A DNA stretch of 15,122 bases from Bordetella parapertussis (GTDB taxonomy: Bacteria > Pseudomonadota > Gammaproteobacteria > Burkholderiales > Burkholderiaceae_A), in contig CAMDMC010000034.1 in NCBI GenBank assembly GCA_945901825.1, forward strand, positions 1-15,122, written 5' to 3'. Numbering within the stretch: position 1 is the first letter of the stretch; each line of letters starts with the position of its first letter. A program made the position numbers and the translations under genes. The notes beneath the pieces are model-generated. The model did no database searches, was not told the origin of the DNA, and worked only from the letters and a program-made list of their open reading frames with translations. Of this stretch, positions 1 through 7,039 are shown piece by piece.

Positions 1-189
1 GACGCGAATGGCGTCGGGGGACCCTTCCTTTTGCACCTCTTTGACCCAACGCGTTGAGGAACCCTGGCTATCGAAGTCAAGCAACGTCGTGCGAAGTTTG
101 CGAATAGAGGCGAAGTACCGGCTCAGATTGGCTGAGATGGTGCTCTTGCCCACACCGCCCTTCTGGTTGGTGATGAGGATACGAATCAT
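1..189 (-). CDS. ParA/MinD-family ATPase, N-terminal part (runs off the left edge)
   Basis: Reading leftward from an ATG at 187-189, the first 63 codons are open to the window edge. The N-terminus has the deviant Walker A motif NQKGGVGKST (residues 8-17), followed by LLDFDSQGSS (about 35-44), the Walker A' signature of ParA-type ATPases. Members of this family bind ATP, dimerise on DNA or membrane and position plasmids, chromosomes or protein clusters. The fragment cannot separate a chromosome-partitioning ParA from an orphan ParA-like protein. No parB or parS site is visible. The start is well placed because the P-loop normally begins within about 10 residues of the N-terminus. It diverges from the tRNA-Phe gene; the missing C-terminus lies outside the window. 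Confidence 0.85.
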   Translation of the reverse strand, partial: MIRILITNQKGGVGKSTISANLSRYFASIRKLRTTLLDFDSQGSSTRWVKEVQKEGSPDAIRV

Positions 190-190
190 C

Positions 191-202
191 GTTAGCCCTA
201 AC
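191..202. promoter_or_regulatory. Short palindrome just upstream of the parA-like start
   Basis: GTTAG-CC-CTAAC is a 5-bp inverted repeat one base upstream of the parA-like ATG. It overlaps where the ribosome-binding site would be (TAGGG on the minus strand). It could be an operator or simply chance. No protein can be assigned to it. Confidence 0.2.
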
Positions 203-340
203 TCATTGAAAAATAGAAAATACAGTCCGGCAAACCCGTTTTGCTCTCTTGAAAGTCGGTCGGGGAGCCTAAAACTATAGGTGCTCAACTGGAGTTTGTA
301 AAAGTGAGCGCGAAGACAAGGAGCTTTGGCCCGTTAGGGT

Positions 341-346
341 TATAAT
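341..346 (+). promoter_or_regulatory. -10 element of the tRNA-Phe promoter
   Basis: A perfect TATAAT ends 9 nt before the first base of the tRNA, so transcription would start only a few bases upstream of the mature 5' end. I see no convincing -35 at 16-18 bp spacing, so only the -10 is called. Confidence 0.55.
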
Positions 347-355
347 TCGGCGCTT

Positions 356-433
<78 letters not shown>

Positions 434-462
434 TTGCTCCTGCGTCCCATGGACCACATAAT
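434..462 (+). promoter_or_regulatory. Possible promoter for mntA-hepT
   Basis: TTGCTC (434-439) and CATAAT (457-462) are separated by 17 bp. The -10 matches consensus at 5 of 6 positions; the -35 is weak. The -35 begins on the first base after the direct repeat. Predicted initiation falls near 468-470, at or next to the mntA ATG, which would give an almost leaderless transcript. The alternative is read-through from the tRNA promoter. Confidence 0.3.
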
Positions 463-469
463 CGCAGGT

Positions 470-760
470 ATGAAACCCTCTGAATCAGTGCGAAAGAACC
501 GGAACGAGATCGTTGAGATTGTGCTGAGGCACAACGCCAAAAATCCACGGCTCTTCGGGTCGTGCAGCCGCAACGAGGACTCTCCCTCAAGCGACATCGA
601 CCTTCTAATCGACCCGACAGAGACCACCACCCTTTTTGATATCGGCGCTATTCGTCATGAATTGCTCGAACTTCTAGGCACACCAGTAGATGTAGTCACA
701 CCTGGAGCACTTCCTGAATCATTTCGTGCCACTGTAATCGCCGAAGCAAAACCACTGTGA
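470..760 (+). CDS. mntA: MntA-type nucleotidyltransferase antitoxin
   Basis: This 96-residue minimal nucleotidyltransferase carries the signature GSX10DXD (G30, S31, D42, D44), with a likely third metal-binding aspartate at D74 in PVDVVTPG. In characterised HEPN-MNT (type VII) systems, MntA transfers AMP from ATP to a tyrosine of the HepT toxin and silences it. The frame stays open upstream to a TTG inside the tRNA at 422, and another ATG lies at 449. I chose the ATG at 470 because family members commonly begin MKPSE/MRPSE about 27 residues before the GS motif. No good Shine-Dalgarno is visible. The stop overlaps the hepT start by 3 bases (GTGA), implying translational coupling. It lies 38 bp past the tRNA CCA. 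Confidence 0.88.
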   Translation: MKPSESVRKNRNEIVEIVLRHNAKNPRLFGSCSRNEDSPSSDIDLLIDPTETTTLFDIGAIRHELLELLGTPVDVVTPGALPESFRATVIAEAKPL

Positions 761-1146
761 AACGCTCCAATAAGCCTCTCGATGAGTTTATTAGGCACAT
801 ACTGATTGGTATCGAAAAAATTGAGCGCCACACCAAGGGGCTAGATTTGCAGGGTTTTATTGCAAACGATCTAATTCAAGACGCGGTCATCAGAAACCTT
901 GAGGTTGTTGGCGAAGCGAGTAAAAATATACTGAAGCATTACCCAGAGTTTTCGACAAGTCGACCGGAAATTCAATTGAGCGCCGCTTACCAAATGAGAA
1001 ATGCGGTCTCACACGGGTACTTTGCTGTAGACCTTAAGATTGTTTGGTCAACGGTCGAGCGGAGTATTCCTGAACTGAAAGCGCAGCTTCTTCAGGCTGG
1101 CCAGGAACAGCCTCAGTCCTCCGCCCCCAAGGAGGCAGAGGACTGA
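757..1146 (+). CDS. hepT: HepT-like HEPN ribonuclease toxin (DUF86)
   Basis: This 129-residue, mostly helical protein has the HEPN motif RX4HXY as RNAVSHGY (R81, H86, Y88). R81 and H86 would be the RNase residues, and Y88 the predicted AMPylation target of the partner antitoxin. The start is a GTG overlapping the mntA stop. The family toxin cleaves RNA, and tRNA is a reported substrate for some members. The last codons (GAG GAC TGA) run into the right-hand copy of the tRNA-Phe repeat, so the stop codon is formed by the anticodon-loop sequence. The final 15 residues or so (QPQSSAPKEAED) look low in complexity, as if the original C-terminus was replaced at the junction. Low GC and ATA/AGA codons set the pair apart from adjacent genes. 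Confidence 0.88.
   Translation: MKRSNKPLDEFIRHILIGIEKIERHTKGLDLQGFIANDLIQDAVIRNLEVVGEASKNILKHYPEFSTSRPEIQLSAAYQMRNAVSHGYFAVDLKIVWSTVERSIPELKAQLLQAGQEQPQSSAPKEAED
1113..1146 (+). repeat. Inverted repeat at the hepT 3' end and attR edge
   Basis: TCAGTCCTCCGCC (1113-1125) is the reverse complement of GGCAGAGGACTGA (1134-1146) at 12 of 13 positions, with an 8-nt loop. The right arm enters the tRNA-derived repeat and ends on the hepT stop codon. No T-tract follows, so it is not a classical terminator. It could be a recombinase arm/core site, an mRNA-end hairpin or an accident of the junction. Confidence 0.6.
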
Positions 1147-1189
1147 AAATGCTTGTGTCGGTGGTTCGATTCCGCCCTTGGCCACCATC
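1135..1189 (+). repeat. Right copy of the 55-bp direct repeat (attR-like tRNA-Phe fragment)
   Basis: This orphan 3' half of tRNA-Phe covers the anticodon loop, 3' anticodon strand with one change (G1151), T arm, acceptor 3' strand and CCA. It lacks the 5' half, so it cannot make a tRNA. It carries the last codons and stop of hepT and marks the right boundary of the cassette. Confidence 0.9.
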
Positions 1190-1276
1190 ATCTTCTGGTT
1201 ATGATTTCACTTAACGCAAACGTACTCTTCGGGCGAAACCTAGTGCCCGCCCTTTCATAACGCCCAGGAGATTTCA

Positions 1277-2248
1277 ATGACTAAAGCCGTACAAATTTCA
1301 TCTACCGGCGGCCCCGAGGTGATGTCGATGGTGGACCTTCCGCTTGGCAATCCTGGCGCAGGCGAGGCGCTGGTTCGTCATCATGCTGTTGGGCTTAATT
1401 ACCTCGACGTCTATTTGCGAAGCGGGGTCTACCCCGCAGAGGCTCTTCCTGCGGTGCTTGGCATGGAGGGCGCCGGGGTGGTGGAGGCGGTGGGCAAGGG
1501 CGTTGAGCATGTCAAGCCGGGTGACCGCGTGGCTTATGCCGGCAGGCCCATGGGCGCCTATTGCGAGGCCAGGGTTCTTCCAGCGGCGCTTTTGGTCAAG
1601 CTGCCAAAGGCCATCTCGTTTGAAACCGGTGCGGCCATGATGTTAAAAGGCATGACCGCCCAGTACCTGTATCGGCGAACAGCCAATCTGCAAAAGGGCC
1701 ACACCATTTTATTCCACGCCGCGGCTGGCGGTGTCGGGCTAATTGCCATGCAGTGGGCGAAACTTTTAGGCGTGACCGCCATTGGTACCGTGGGCAGTGA
1801 TGAAAAGGCCAAGCTTGCCTTGGCGCATGGGGCCGCGCATGTTGTCAACTACAACACCGAAGACCTGGTGGCTCGGGTGAAAGAAATTACCAATGGACGG
1901 GGCGTGGATGTGGTCTACGACTCGGTGGGCAAGGCCACCTGGGAGCGCTCCCTTCAATGCCTGCGCAAATACGGCCTGATGGTGAGCTTTGGCAATGCCT
2001 CAGGTAAGGTTGCCCCGGTTGACTTAAACCAGCTTAATGGGCATTTATTCTTAACAAGGCCATCACTGATGCCTTACACGGCAACGCGTGCGGAGCTAGA
2101 GGTAACCTCAGGGGAACTTATTAAGCACGTGGTGAGTGGGAAGATAAAAATCAAAATTGATCAGACCTATCCCCTCTCTGAAGTAGTTCAGGCGCACACC
2201 GACCTTGAGGCGCGAAAAACCACAGGCTGCAGCGTTCTAATTCCCTAA
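1277..2248 (+). CDS. qor: NAD(P)H:quinone oxidoreductase (zinc-free MDR family)
   Basis: This 323-residue protein is close to the usual length for the QOR branch of medium-chain dehydrogenases/reductases. The N-terminal GroES-like domain contains NYLDVYLRSGVY (41-52) and GMEGAGVV (62-69). The Rossmann domain has AAAGGVG (148-154), the NADPH-binding loop of quinone oxidoreductases. The cysteine-rich structural zinc site of alcohol dehydrogenases is missing, as expected. It should be a cytosolic NADPH-dependent reductase of quinones or other reactive carbonyls. AGGAG at 1266-1270 lies 6 bp before the ATG, so the start is secure. It is the first host gene after the tRNA-Phe cassette. The receptor gene begins 20 bp after its stop, so the two may be co-transcribed. 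Confidence 0.9.
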   Translation: MTKAVQISSTGGPEVMSMVDLPLGNPGAGEALVRHHAVGLNYLDVYLRSGVYPAEALPAVLGMEGAGVVEAVGKGVEHVKPGDRVAYAGRPMGAYCEARVLPAALLVKLPKAISFETGAAMMLKGMTAQYLYRRTANLQKGHTILFHAAAGGVGLIAMQWAKLLGVTAIGTVGSDEKAKLALAHGAAHVVNYNTEDLVARVKEITNGRGVDVVYDSVGKATWERSLQCLRKYGLMVSFGNASGKVAPVDLNQLNGHLFLTRPSLMPYTATRAELEVTSGELIKHVVSGKIKIKIDQTYPLSEVVQAHTDLEARKTTGCSVLIP

Positions 2249-2268
2249 GGAAGGCCTCAAACTGGGGC

Positions 2269-4575
2269 GTGATCAAGAACAAGCTGCCAGCCATCCATGC
2301 GCCATTTGTTTTGGCCTTGGTGGCCGCAACGGGTTTCATAGGCATGTCGGGCGTGGCCCTTGCTCAGGTCACGGGCGAGGGCTTTGAGCCCGACTCCAAT
2401 GCCCTGCAAGATGTTGAAGTTCGTGCCCAGCGCCCCAACGATCTTCAGCAACGACGGTTTTCCAATGCCTCGAAAACCGTCGTGGGCCGGGAGGAAATCC
2501 AAAAGTACGGGGACACCAGTCTTGAGGATGTGCTTCGTCGTCAACCGGGGGTCACCGTGCCCTCGGGCGGTGGCAACCCGCGGCTTCGCGGCATGGCCGA
2601 GGGCTACACCCAAATTCTTATCGATGGTCAGCCTGCAGGCCGAGGATTCACCGTTGATTCCATTCAGCCAGAGCAGGTTGAACGTCTGGAAATTATTCGT
2701 GTACCGACCGCGGAGACAGGCGGTCAGGCCGTGGCAGGTAGCCTCAACATCATTACCCGCGAGGGCCAGGCGCGCGGCCGTAAAGACCTGAGCCTGGGCT
2801 TAAGCCTAGGTGAAAGAGACCTTCAGGGCTTTCGGCTTGGCCTTACCCAGCAAGGCGCCTGGCTAGGCGATGAGTCGATGATTTCAGCCACCGTGTTTGG
2901 TCGAAGGCAGGACAGCCAGTCCGAGCAGTCCTTGCGTTTTAGCTCTGGGGCGAACTCTTTAACGACGTCTGGCCAGGCATCGAAAACCCGCTCCCAGCAA
3001 GAGCGCCTTGGGCTTAGCCTGCGTGGGCAGGCGAGTTGGAATCTAGCGAACCAGTCCAGTTTTTCTGTGCGGCCGATGGTCTTTGCGGTGAAGGGCGACA
3101 CGCAAAGCCTGCGTCAAATCGAAGGCTGGCAGGGATCAGACCCTTTGAGCTTTGCATCACCTTATCTACAGGATGATTCTGACCAGCGTTTTCACTATGC
3201 CGTTGGCCGGGTTCTGCTGCTTCACAAGTGGAATCTTGATTCCCAGTTTCGGCTTGAAACCGGCCTGACCGGCTCGGCCTTTGAGTTCAAGCGTGAAGAA
3301 GTGGCCTTGGCCCAGACCGTTGCACAGACCTCAAGTGCCCGCCAGACCGATGCCAACACCACGGAGCGCGGCCTGTTGCTAAGTTCGAAATTAAAGCGCT
3401 TGTTTGATGAGGACGAGCAGACGCTCGGGCTCGAGCTTGAGCAGACCCTGCGCGAAGAAGAAGACAGGCGAGCGGTGAATGGCGTTTTTTTCAATACGGG
3501 CCTGGGTAATGAACTGGACACCGACCAGACCCGGTGGGCGGTCTATGGCCAATGGGATTTCAACCCAAGCCCGCAATGGGCGTTTCTGGCCGGTCTGCGC
3601 CAGGAGTCCATTCGTACCCGGCTCCAGACCCTGCCCAGTCTTCCAAGGCAGAACCACGAGAGTCAACAGACCTCGCCTTCGTTAAGCCTTGTGCATCGAC
3701 CCACCGAGGACCCCGGCCTGCTTTATCGCGCAAGCCTAAGCCATGCCTACAAGCGCGCTCGCGCCCGGGACCTCTCCTCACTACCAAGCTTATCGACCAG
3801 TTTTGATCCAAACACGGCCAACAGCCCGGATGCCGCAGACAGTGTGGGCAATCCTAACCTCAGGCCCGAGCAGTCTTGGGGCCTTGACCTCAGCTTTGAA
3901 AAGACTCCCATACCCAACAGCCTTTTGTCAGCGGGTGTTTTTTGGAAGCAAATTAAAGACGTTCAGCGTCGACAGACGCAGCTTGAAACCGTGTCGTGGT
4001 CGACGGTTCCTCGCTGGGTGAACAGACCGCGTAATTTAGGTGAGGCCGACCTGCTTGGCCTTGAACTTGAGGCCCGGGGGCCCGCAAGGCTATGGGCCCA
4101 ATGGCTGGGCTTAGGGCCAGAAACGTCTGCAAAGCCAGAGGGCAGAGCAGGCGGTCGCGGTGGTTCGGGGCTTGAGTTTCGGGCCTCGTTGAGCCGTTAC
4201 TGGTCTCGACTGCAAAGCCTTGATGGGCCGGACAACCGCCTGCCGGGACAGCCCGCCTGGGAACTGAAGCTGGGCTTTGATGCACGTCCGGCCAAATCGA
4301 AACTTCGCTACGGGGCAAGCCTGGGCTACACCAAGGCGGCCCGCTATCAGGCCGAGCCGCAGGCCTGGGTTGAGGCCGACGATGACCTTTCTCTCGAGGC
4401 CTATGGCCTGTATTCATTCGATCGCAACCGGCGCCTTCGCCTCACGGTTCAAGACCTGGCGCGTTGGCCGTTGGAGTCTTCGAACCTAAGGGTTTTTGAT
4501 GAGGGCAGTCGGCTTGAGACGACACGCAGGCCCGGCGGGCTTCGGGCCTCTTTGCGATACGAGCTCGGTTTCTAA
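2269..4575 (+). CDS. TonB-dependent outer-membrane receptor
   Basis: This 768-residue protein has a signal peptide (about 1-32, likely cleavage after VALA) and a possible TonB-box region near DVEVRAQR (48-55). A plug domain (about 65-165) includes EDVLRRQPGV, GGGNPRLRGM and ILIDGQPAGRG. The remainder, rich in alternating polar/hydrophobic segments, is the beta-barrel, ending in the C-terminal aromatic LRYELGF. Such receptors import scarce ligands, mostly ferric siderophores, haem or cobalamin, using TonB energy. The substrate cannot be read from sequence. The GTG at 2269 is preferred over the internal ATG at 2344 because only the GTG gives a complete signal peptide. A purine-rich AAGGAAGG lies rather far upstream (about 14 bp). 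The stop overlaps the stop of the opposite-strand RidA-like gene. Confidence 0.9.
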   Translation: MIKNKLPAIHAPFVLALVAATGFIGMSGVALAQVTGEGFEPDSNALQDVEVRAQRPNDLQQRRFSNASKTVVGREEIQKYGDTSLEDVLRRQPGVTVPSGGGNPRLRGMAEGYTQILIDGQPAGRGFTVDSIQPEQVERLEIIRVPTAETGGQAVAGSLNIITREGQARGRKDLSLGLSLGERDLQGFRLGLTQQGAWLGDESMISATVFGRRQDSQSEQSLRFSSGANSLTTSGQASKTRSQQERLGLSLRGQASWNLANQSSFSVRPMVFAVKGDTQSLRQIEGWQGSDPLSFASPYLQDDSDQRFHYAVGRVLLLHKWNLDSQFRLETGLTGSAFEFKREEVALAQTVAQTSSARQTDANTTERGLLLSSKLKRLFDEDEQTLGLELEQTLREEEDRRAVNGVFFNTGLGNELDTDQTRWAVYGQWDFNPSPQWAFLAGLRQESIRTRLQTLPSLPRQNHESQQTSPSLSLVHRPTEDPGLLYRASLSHAYKRARARDLSSLPSLSTSFDPNTANSPDAADSVGNPNLRPEQSWGLDLSFEKTPIPNSLLSAGVFWKQIKDVQRRQTQLETVSWSTVPRWVNRPRNLGEADLLGLELEARGPARLWAQWLGLGPETSAKPEGRAGGRGGSGLEFRASLSRYWSRLQSLDGPDNRLPGQPAWELKLGFDARPAKSKLRYGASLGYTKAARYQAEPQAWVEADDDLSLEAYGLYSFDRNRRLRLTVQDLARWPLESSNLRVFDEGSRLETTRRPGGLRASLRYELGF

Positions 4576-4916
4576 CGCGCTGCTGTCACCACAATTTCAA
4601 CCTTCCACTCGGGCTTGGCAAGCTTGGCCTGCACTGTGGCGCGGCACGGCGCCTGACCGGCCACCACCCAGGCATCCCAGGCCTTGTTCATAGCGTCGAA
4701 ATCGGAGAGATCAGCAAGAAAGATTTGGGCCATGAGAATGCGCGACTTGTGCGAGCCTGCCAGGCCTAAAAGCCGATCGATTGACTGCAAAACCTGCTGG
4801 GTCTGGCCAAACGCATCTTGCGAAGCGTCGCCTGCCACCTGACCCGCTAGAAAGACCAAACCTCCGTGCGCAGAGGCCTCGGAGAGTCGTGCACCTACTT
4901 CAAAGCGTTCAACCAT
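4572..4916 (-). CDS. RidA-family (YjgF/YER057c/UK114) protein
   Basis: This 114-residue protein is the typical length of a RidA-fold subunit. It has GLVFLAGQVAGD (19-30), QTQQVLQSIDRLL (38-50) and the conserved PCRATVQ segment. R92 aligns with the arginine that binds the substrate carboxylate in RidA, and E107 with the catalytic-site glutamate. Members form trimers and hydrolyse reactive enamine/imine intermediates released by PLP enzymes, or act on related small molecules in Rid subfamilies. Divergence around the motif means the exact subfamily is uncertain. An AAAGG lies 6 bp before the ATG. Its stop (TAG, 4572-4574) shares bases with the stop of the convergent receptor gene. Confidence 0.88.
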   Translation of the reverse strand: MVERFEVGARLSEASAHGGLVFLAGQVAGDASQDAFGQTQQVLQSIDRLLGLAGSHKSRILMAQIFLADLSDFDAMNKAWDAWVVAGQAPCRATVQAKLAKPEWKVEIVVTAAR

Positions 4917-4933
4917 GGCTGACCTTTCTATTT

Positions 4934-4962
4934 TGAATAGTTCGTACTTATTATCATTCCAA
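4934..4962 (-). promoter_or_regulatory. Likely promoter for the RidA-like gene
   Basis: On the minus strand, TTGGAA (4957-4962) and TATTCA (4934-4939) are 17 bp apart in an AT-rich gap between the DUF457 and RidA-like genes. A 19-bp stretch across the spacer (4943-4961) contains AATGATAAT and matches the classical Fur box at about 12 of 19 positions, which is borderline. Confidence 0.4.
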
Positions 4963-4998
4963 AATGATCAATCGCATTCTTACAGCGGCAGTCCTTGG

Positions 4999-6102
4999 CT
5001 AAGTGCCTTTTGCCGCCCGCCAATCAATAAGATCCAAGGCTGTCTTTCCCCAAAGCCTCTGCCACAGCCAGGCCAGGCCGTCTTCGAGGGGTGGCCGCGC
5101 AACCGGTGCGCGCTCCACCGGGCCTATCAGTGCGCCGTTCGCATCAAGCCTTCCCATTTCAAAACGAAAGACATAGGCGGGCTCTTGGCCCATGCGTAGG
5201 TCGGTCATGAACACCTGCTCGCCAATGCGTTCGAGCTGAAAAAAGCCGTCGCTAAACCGTGCGAGCCCCTCCACCGAGGGATGGTCCTTTAACGCCAGGT
5301 AAAGCTGCGGATCGCGGGGCACAGCCCGCCATTTAATGGCCTCGGGCTCATCGGCAAGCACGGAATACCAGCCCTCGTAGTAGTGACTGTCCGACACCGC
5401 CACCAGTCGCCAGAGCATGGTATTGAAAGGGGCTGGCGTTACGAGTAGTGCAGCCTGCGACTCGGGTAGATTGGCTTGAACCGTTTTCTCAACCCAGTGC
5501 TGAGCCGCCGCTGACCAGACCAAGTAAAGGCTGCTAACAAGCAGGCTAAGCTGCAAGGTCTTCAAGCCCGAGTTGCCCTTGGTAACCAGCGCAGCCGCAA
5601 GGCCCAGCAGAAGTGGCAGGGTGTAGAACGGGTCAATTATAAAAACACTACCGATTCCGACCGCTTCTTTGTAAAAAGGAAGCCAGAGCTGCGTGCCATA
5701 GACCGTCATTGCGTCAAGCAGGGCATGGGTGGTCAGAATGAGTGCCGTGGCAACTGCCCAAGGCCCAAAGTGGCTGGTATTTTCTGCAGAATGCACGCCA
5801 GACGTTTCGGAGATGCCTGCCGGCTTTGGTGGGGAGGGGTTCGCTAAAGGCCTTCGAAGTCGCGGCCTCGCCACCATCAGTGTAAGCAAGGGTGCAGCAA
5901 GCAGCTGGTAAAAAAGCGCATGGCTTTCGGCGCGGTGTTCGGTCATGTTGCGAATGGGGTCGCCAAAGTCAAAGACCACATCCAGGTCGGGAAGGGTGCC
6001 TATAGCAGCACCCCACAAAGCCGCCTTCCAGGCGGCAGTGCGGCGACCCATCACCGCCACACCCACGGCGGCCCCAAGGCTTGCTTGTGTTAAAGAATCC
6101 AT
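4999..6102 (-). CDS. DUF457 (YdjM-like) inner-membrane metal-dependent hydrolase
   Basis: This 367-residue protein begins MDSLTQASLGAAVG, a hallmark N-terminus of the DUF457 family. GTLPDLDVVFDFGDP (35-49, D39 and D41) and TEHRAESHALF (54-64, H56 and H61) follow. Together with THALLDAMT (125-133, H126 and D130) these make a plausible metal site. Several hydrophobic segments (about 63-78, 115-132, 152-173, 182-199) indicate an inner-membrane protein, with a C-terminal soluble region of about 165 residues. Family members are annotated as metal-dependent hydrolases from sequence; the natural substrate is not established. The ATG at 6102 gives the expected family N-terminus, with only a weak ribosome-binding site. 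It precedes the RidA-like gene by 82 bp on the same strand and diverges from the DUF3750 gene. Confidence 0.85.
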   Translation of the reverse strand: MDSLTQASLGAAVGVAVMGRRTAAWKAALWGAAIGTLPDLDVVFDFGDPIRNMTEHRAESHALFYQLLAAPLLTLMVARPRLRRPLANPSPPKPAGISETSGVHSAENTSHFGPWAVATALILTTHALLDAMTVYGTQLWLPFYKEAVGIGSVFIIDPFYTLPLLLGLAAALVTKGNSGLKTLQLSLLVSSLYLVWSAAAQHWVEKTVQANLPESQAALLVTPAPFNTMLWRLVAVSDSHYYEGWYSVLADEPEAIKWRAVPRDPQLYLALKDHPSVEGLARFSDGFFQLERIGEQVFMTDLRMGQEPAYVFRFEMGRLDANGALIGPVERAPVARPPLEDGLAWLWQRLWGKTALDLIDWRAAKGT

Positions 6103-6203
6103 GCCCGCACTCTAACGTGTCGCTCGGGTCATCACCCTTTTTCCTCTTGGCTTTTTTAGGCCCTTCTAGGCTCTTTGGGGTCTCTTCCCAACCCAGCCTT
6201 TGC

Positions 6204-6232
6204 CATAAGCCTCTACACTTCAGAGGCTTATG
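6204..6232. promoter_or_regulatory. Perfect 11-bp inverted repeat over the start of the DUF3750 gene
   Basis: CATAAGCCTCT (6204-6214) and AGAGGCTTATG (6222-6232) are perfect reverse complements around a 7-nt loop. The right arm holds the only Shine-Dalgarno-like sequence (AGAGG, 6222-6226) and the ATG (6230-6232) of the downstream gene. As RNA it would hide both. As DNA it could be an operator in the divergent DUF457/DUF3750 intergenic region. Confidence 0.6.
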
Positions 6233-7039
6233 ACGCGTTCCTTTGGCTTTCAATCTCTTCGCTTTTTTCCCTCGGCCCTTTATTGGGTTTTTGCATTGGG
6301 CATCGTTTTCGCATCAAGCCTGGCTGCCAGCGAGCCCATTAACCAGCCCATAGCCGGACCTGCAGACGGCGCGACCGTTCGCTACACCGACTGGCGCACG
6401 GCGCCGCGTCATTCCGCTGGACTCTTGCCCGACCCCGCCATGCATCGCGACGAGGCCCTGGTCTACGTTCTTGCGGCACGCGCCTTTCGATGGCGTGGGC
6501 ATTTCGCTGTGCACCCTTGGGTTGTCTTTAAGCGCGAAGGCGAAGAGAGCTACGTACGTTATGAAGTTATGGGCTGGGGTGGCGGAAATACAGTTCGCAA
6601 GAATCGTTCGGTGGCCGATGGCCTGTGGTTTGGAGCACCCCCCGAGATCTTGGTGGCGCACCAAGGGCAAAAGGCGCGTGACCTCATTCCGCGAATTGAA
6701 GAGGCCATAAAAACCTACCCTTACCCCGAGAGCTATCGAACGTATCCAGGCCCAAATAGCAACACGTTTGTTGCACATATTGGTCGGTTGGTTCCCGCGC
6801 TTGGTCTGGACCTACCTCCCACAGCCATTGGAAAAGACTTTCGAGACCTTGCGGACCCCATCGGCCTGCCGCCCTCCGGTCAGGGTCTGCAGCTGAGCGT
6901 CTGGGGTTTATTTGGAATGATTCTTAGCCCTGTTGAGGGCATTGAGCTCAATCTTCTCGGGCTTAACCTGGGCCTTGACCTAAGCCCTCTGGGGCTTCGA
7001 CTTCCCTTTCTGGGTGTCGTCTCGGCCGAAACACTTTAG
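6230..7039 (+). CDS. DUF3750 family protein with signal peptide
   Basis: This 269-residue protein has a hydrophobic N-terminal segment (about 15-33, ending SLAASE) that looks like a signal peptide or membrane anchor. The body shows the DUF3750 pattern: AARAFRWRGHFAVHPWVVFKR (82-102), YEVMGWGG (111-118), DGLWFGAPPEI (130-140), RIEEAIKTYPYPESYRTYPGPNSNTF (155-180) and LPPTAIGKDF (195-204). The last 35 residues are unusually rich in Leu and Gly (LNLLGLNLGLDLSPLGLRLP), possibly membrane-associated. The function of the family is not established. The ATG is the only usable start, because an in-frame TAA lies at 6206-6208. Its Shine-Dalgarno-like AGAGG is only 3 nt from the ATG and lies in a hairpin arm. 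The 3' end overlaps the opposite-strand DUF3025 gene by 77 bp. Confidence 0.85.
   Translation: MTRSFGFQSLRFFPSALYWVFALGIVFASSLAASEPINQPIAGPADGATVRYTDWRTAPRHSAGLLPDPAMHRDEALVYVLAARAFRWRGHFAVHPWVVFKREGEESYVRYEVMGWGGGNTVRKNRSVADGLWFGAPPEILVAHQGQKARDLIPRIEEAIKTYPYPESYRTYPGPNSNTFVAHIGRLVPALGLDLPPTAIGKDFRDLADPIGLPPSGQGLQLSVWGLFGMILSPVEGIELNLLGLNLGLDLSPLGLRLPFLGVVSAETL

Noticed and set aside
1135..1189. A second tRNA-Phe gene
   Set aside because: Only the 3' half is present; the 5' acceptor strand and D arm are replaced by hepT coding sequence, so no cloverleaf can form.
1230..1252. Possible terminator (CGGGC/GCCCG) after the cassette
   Set aside because: The stem is only 5 bp with a 10-nt loop and is followed by a short broken T run; too weak to call.
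5729..5911. Plus-strand open frame opposite the DUF457 gene
   Set aside because: It lies wholly within a well-supported gene on the other strand, with no family resemblance or ribosome site.
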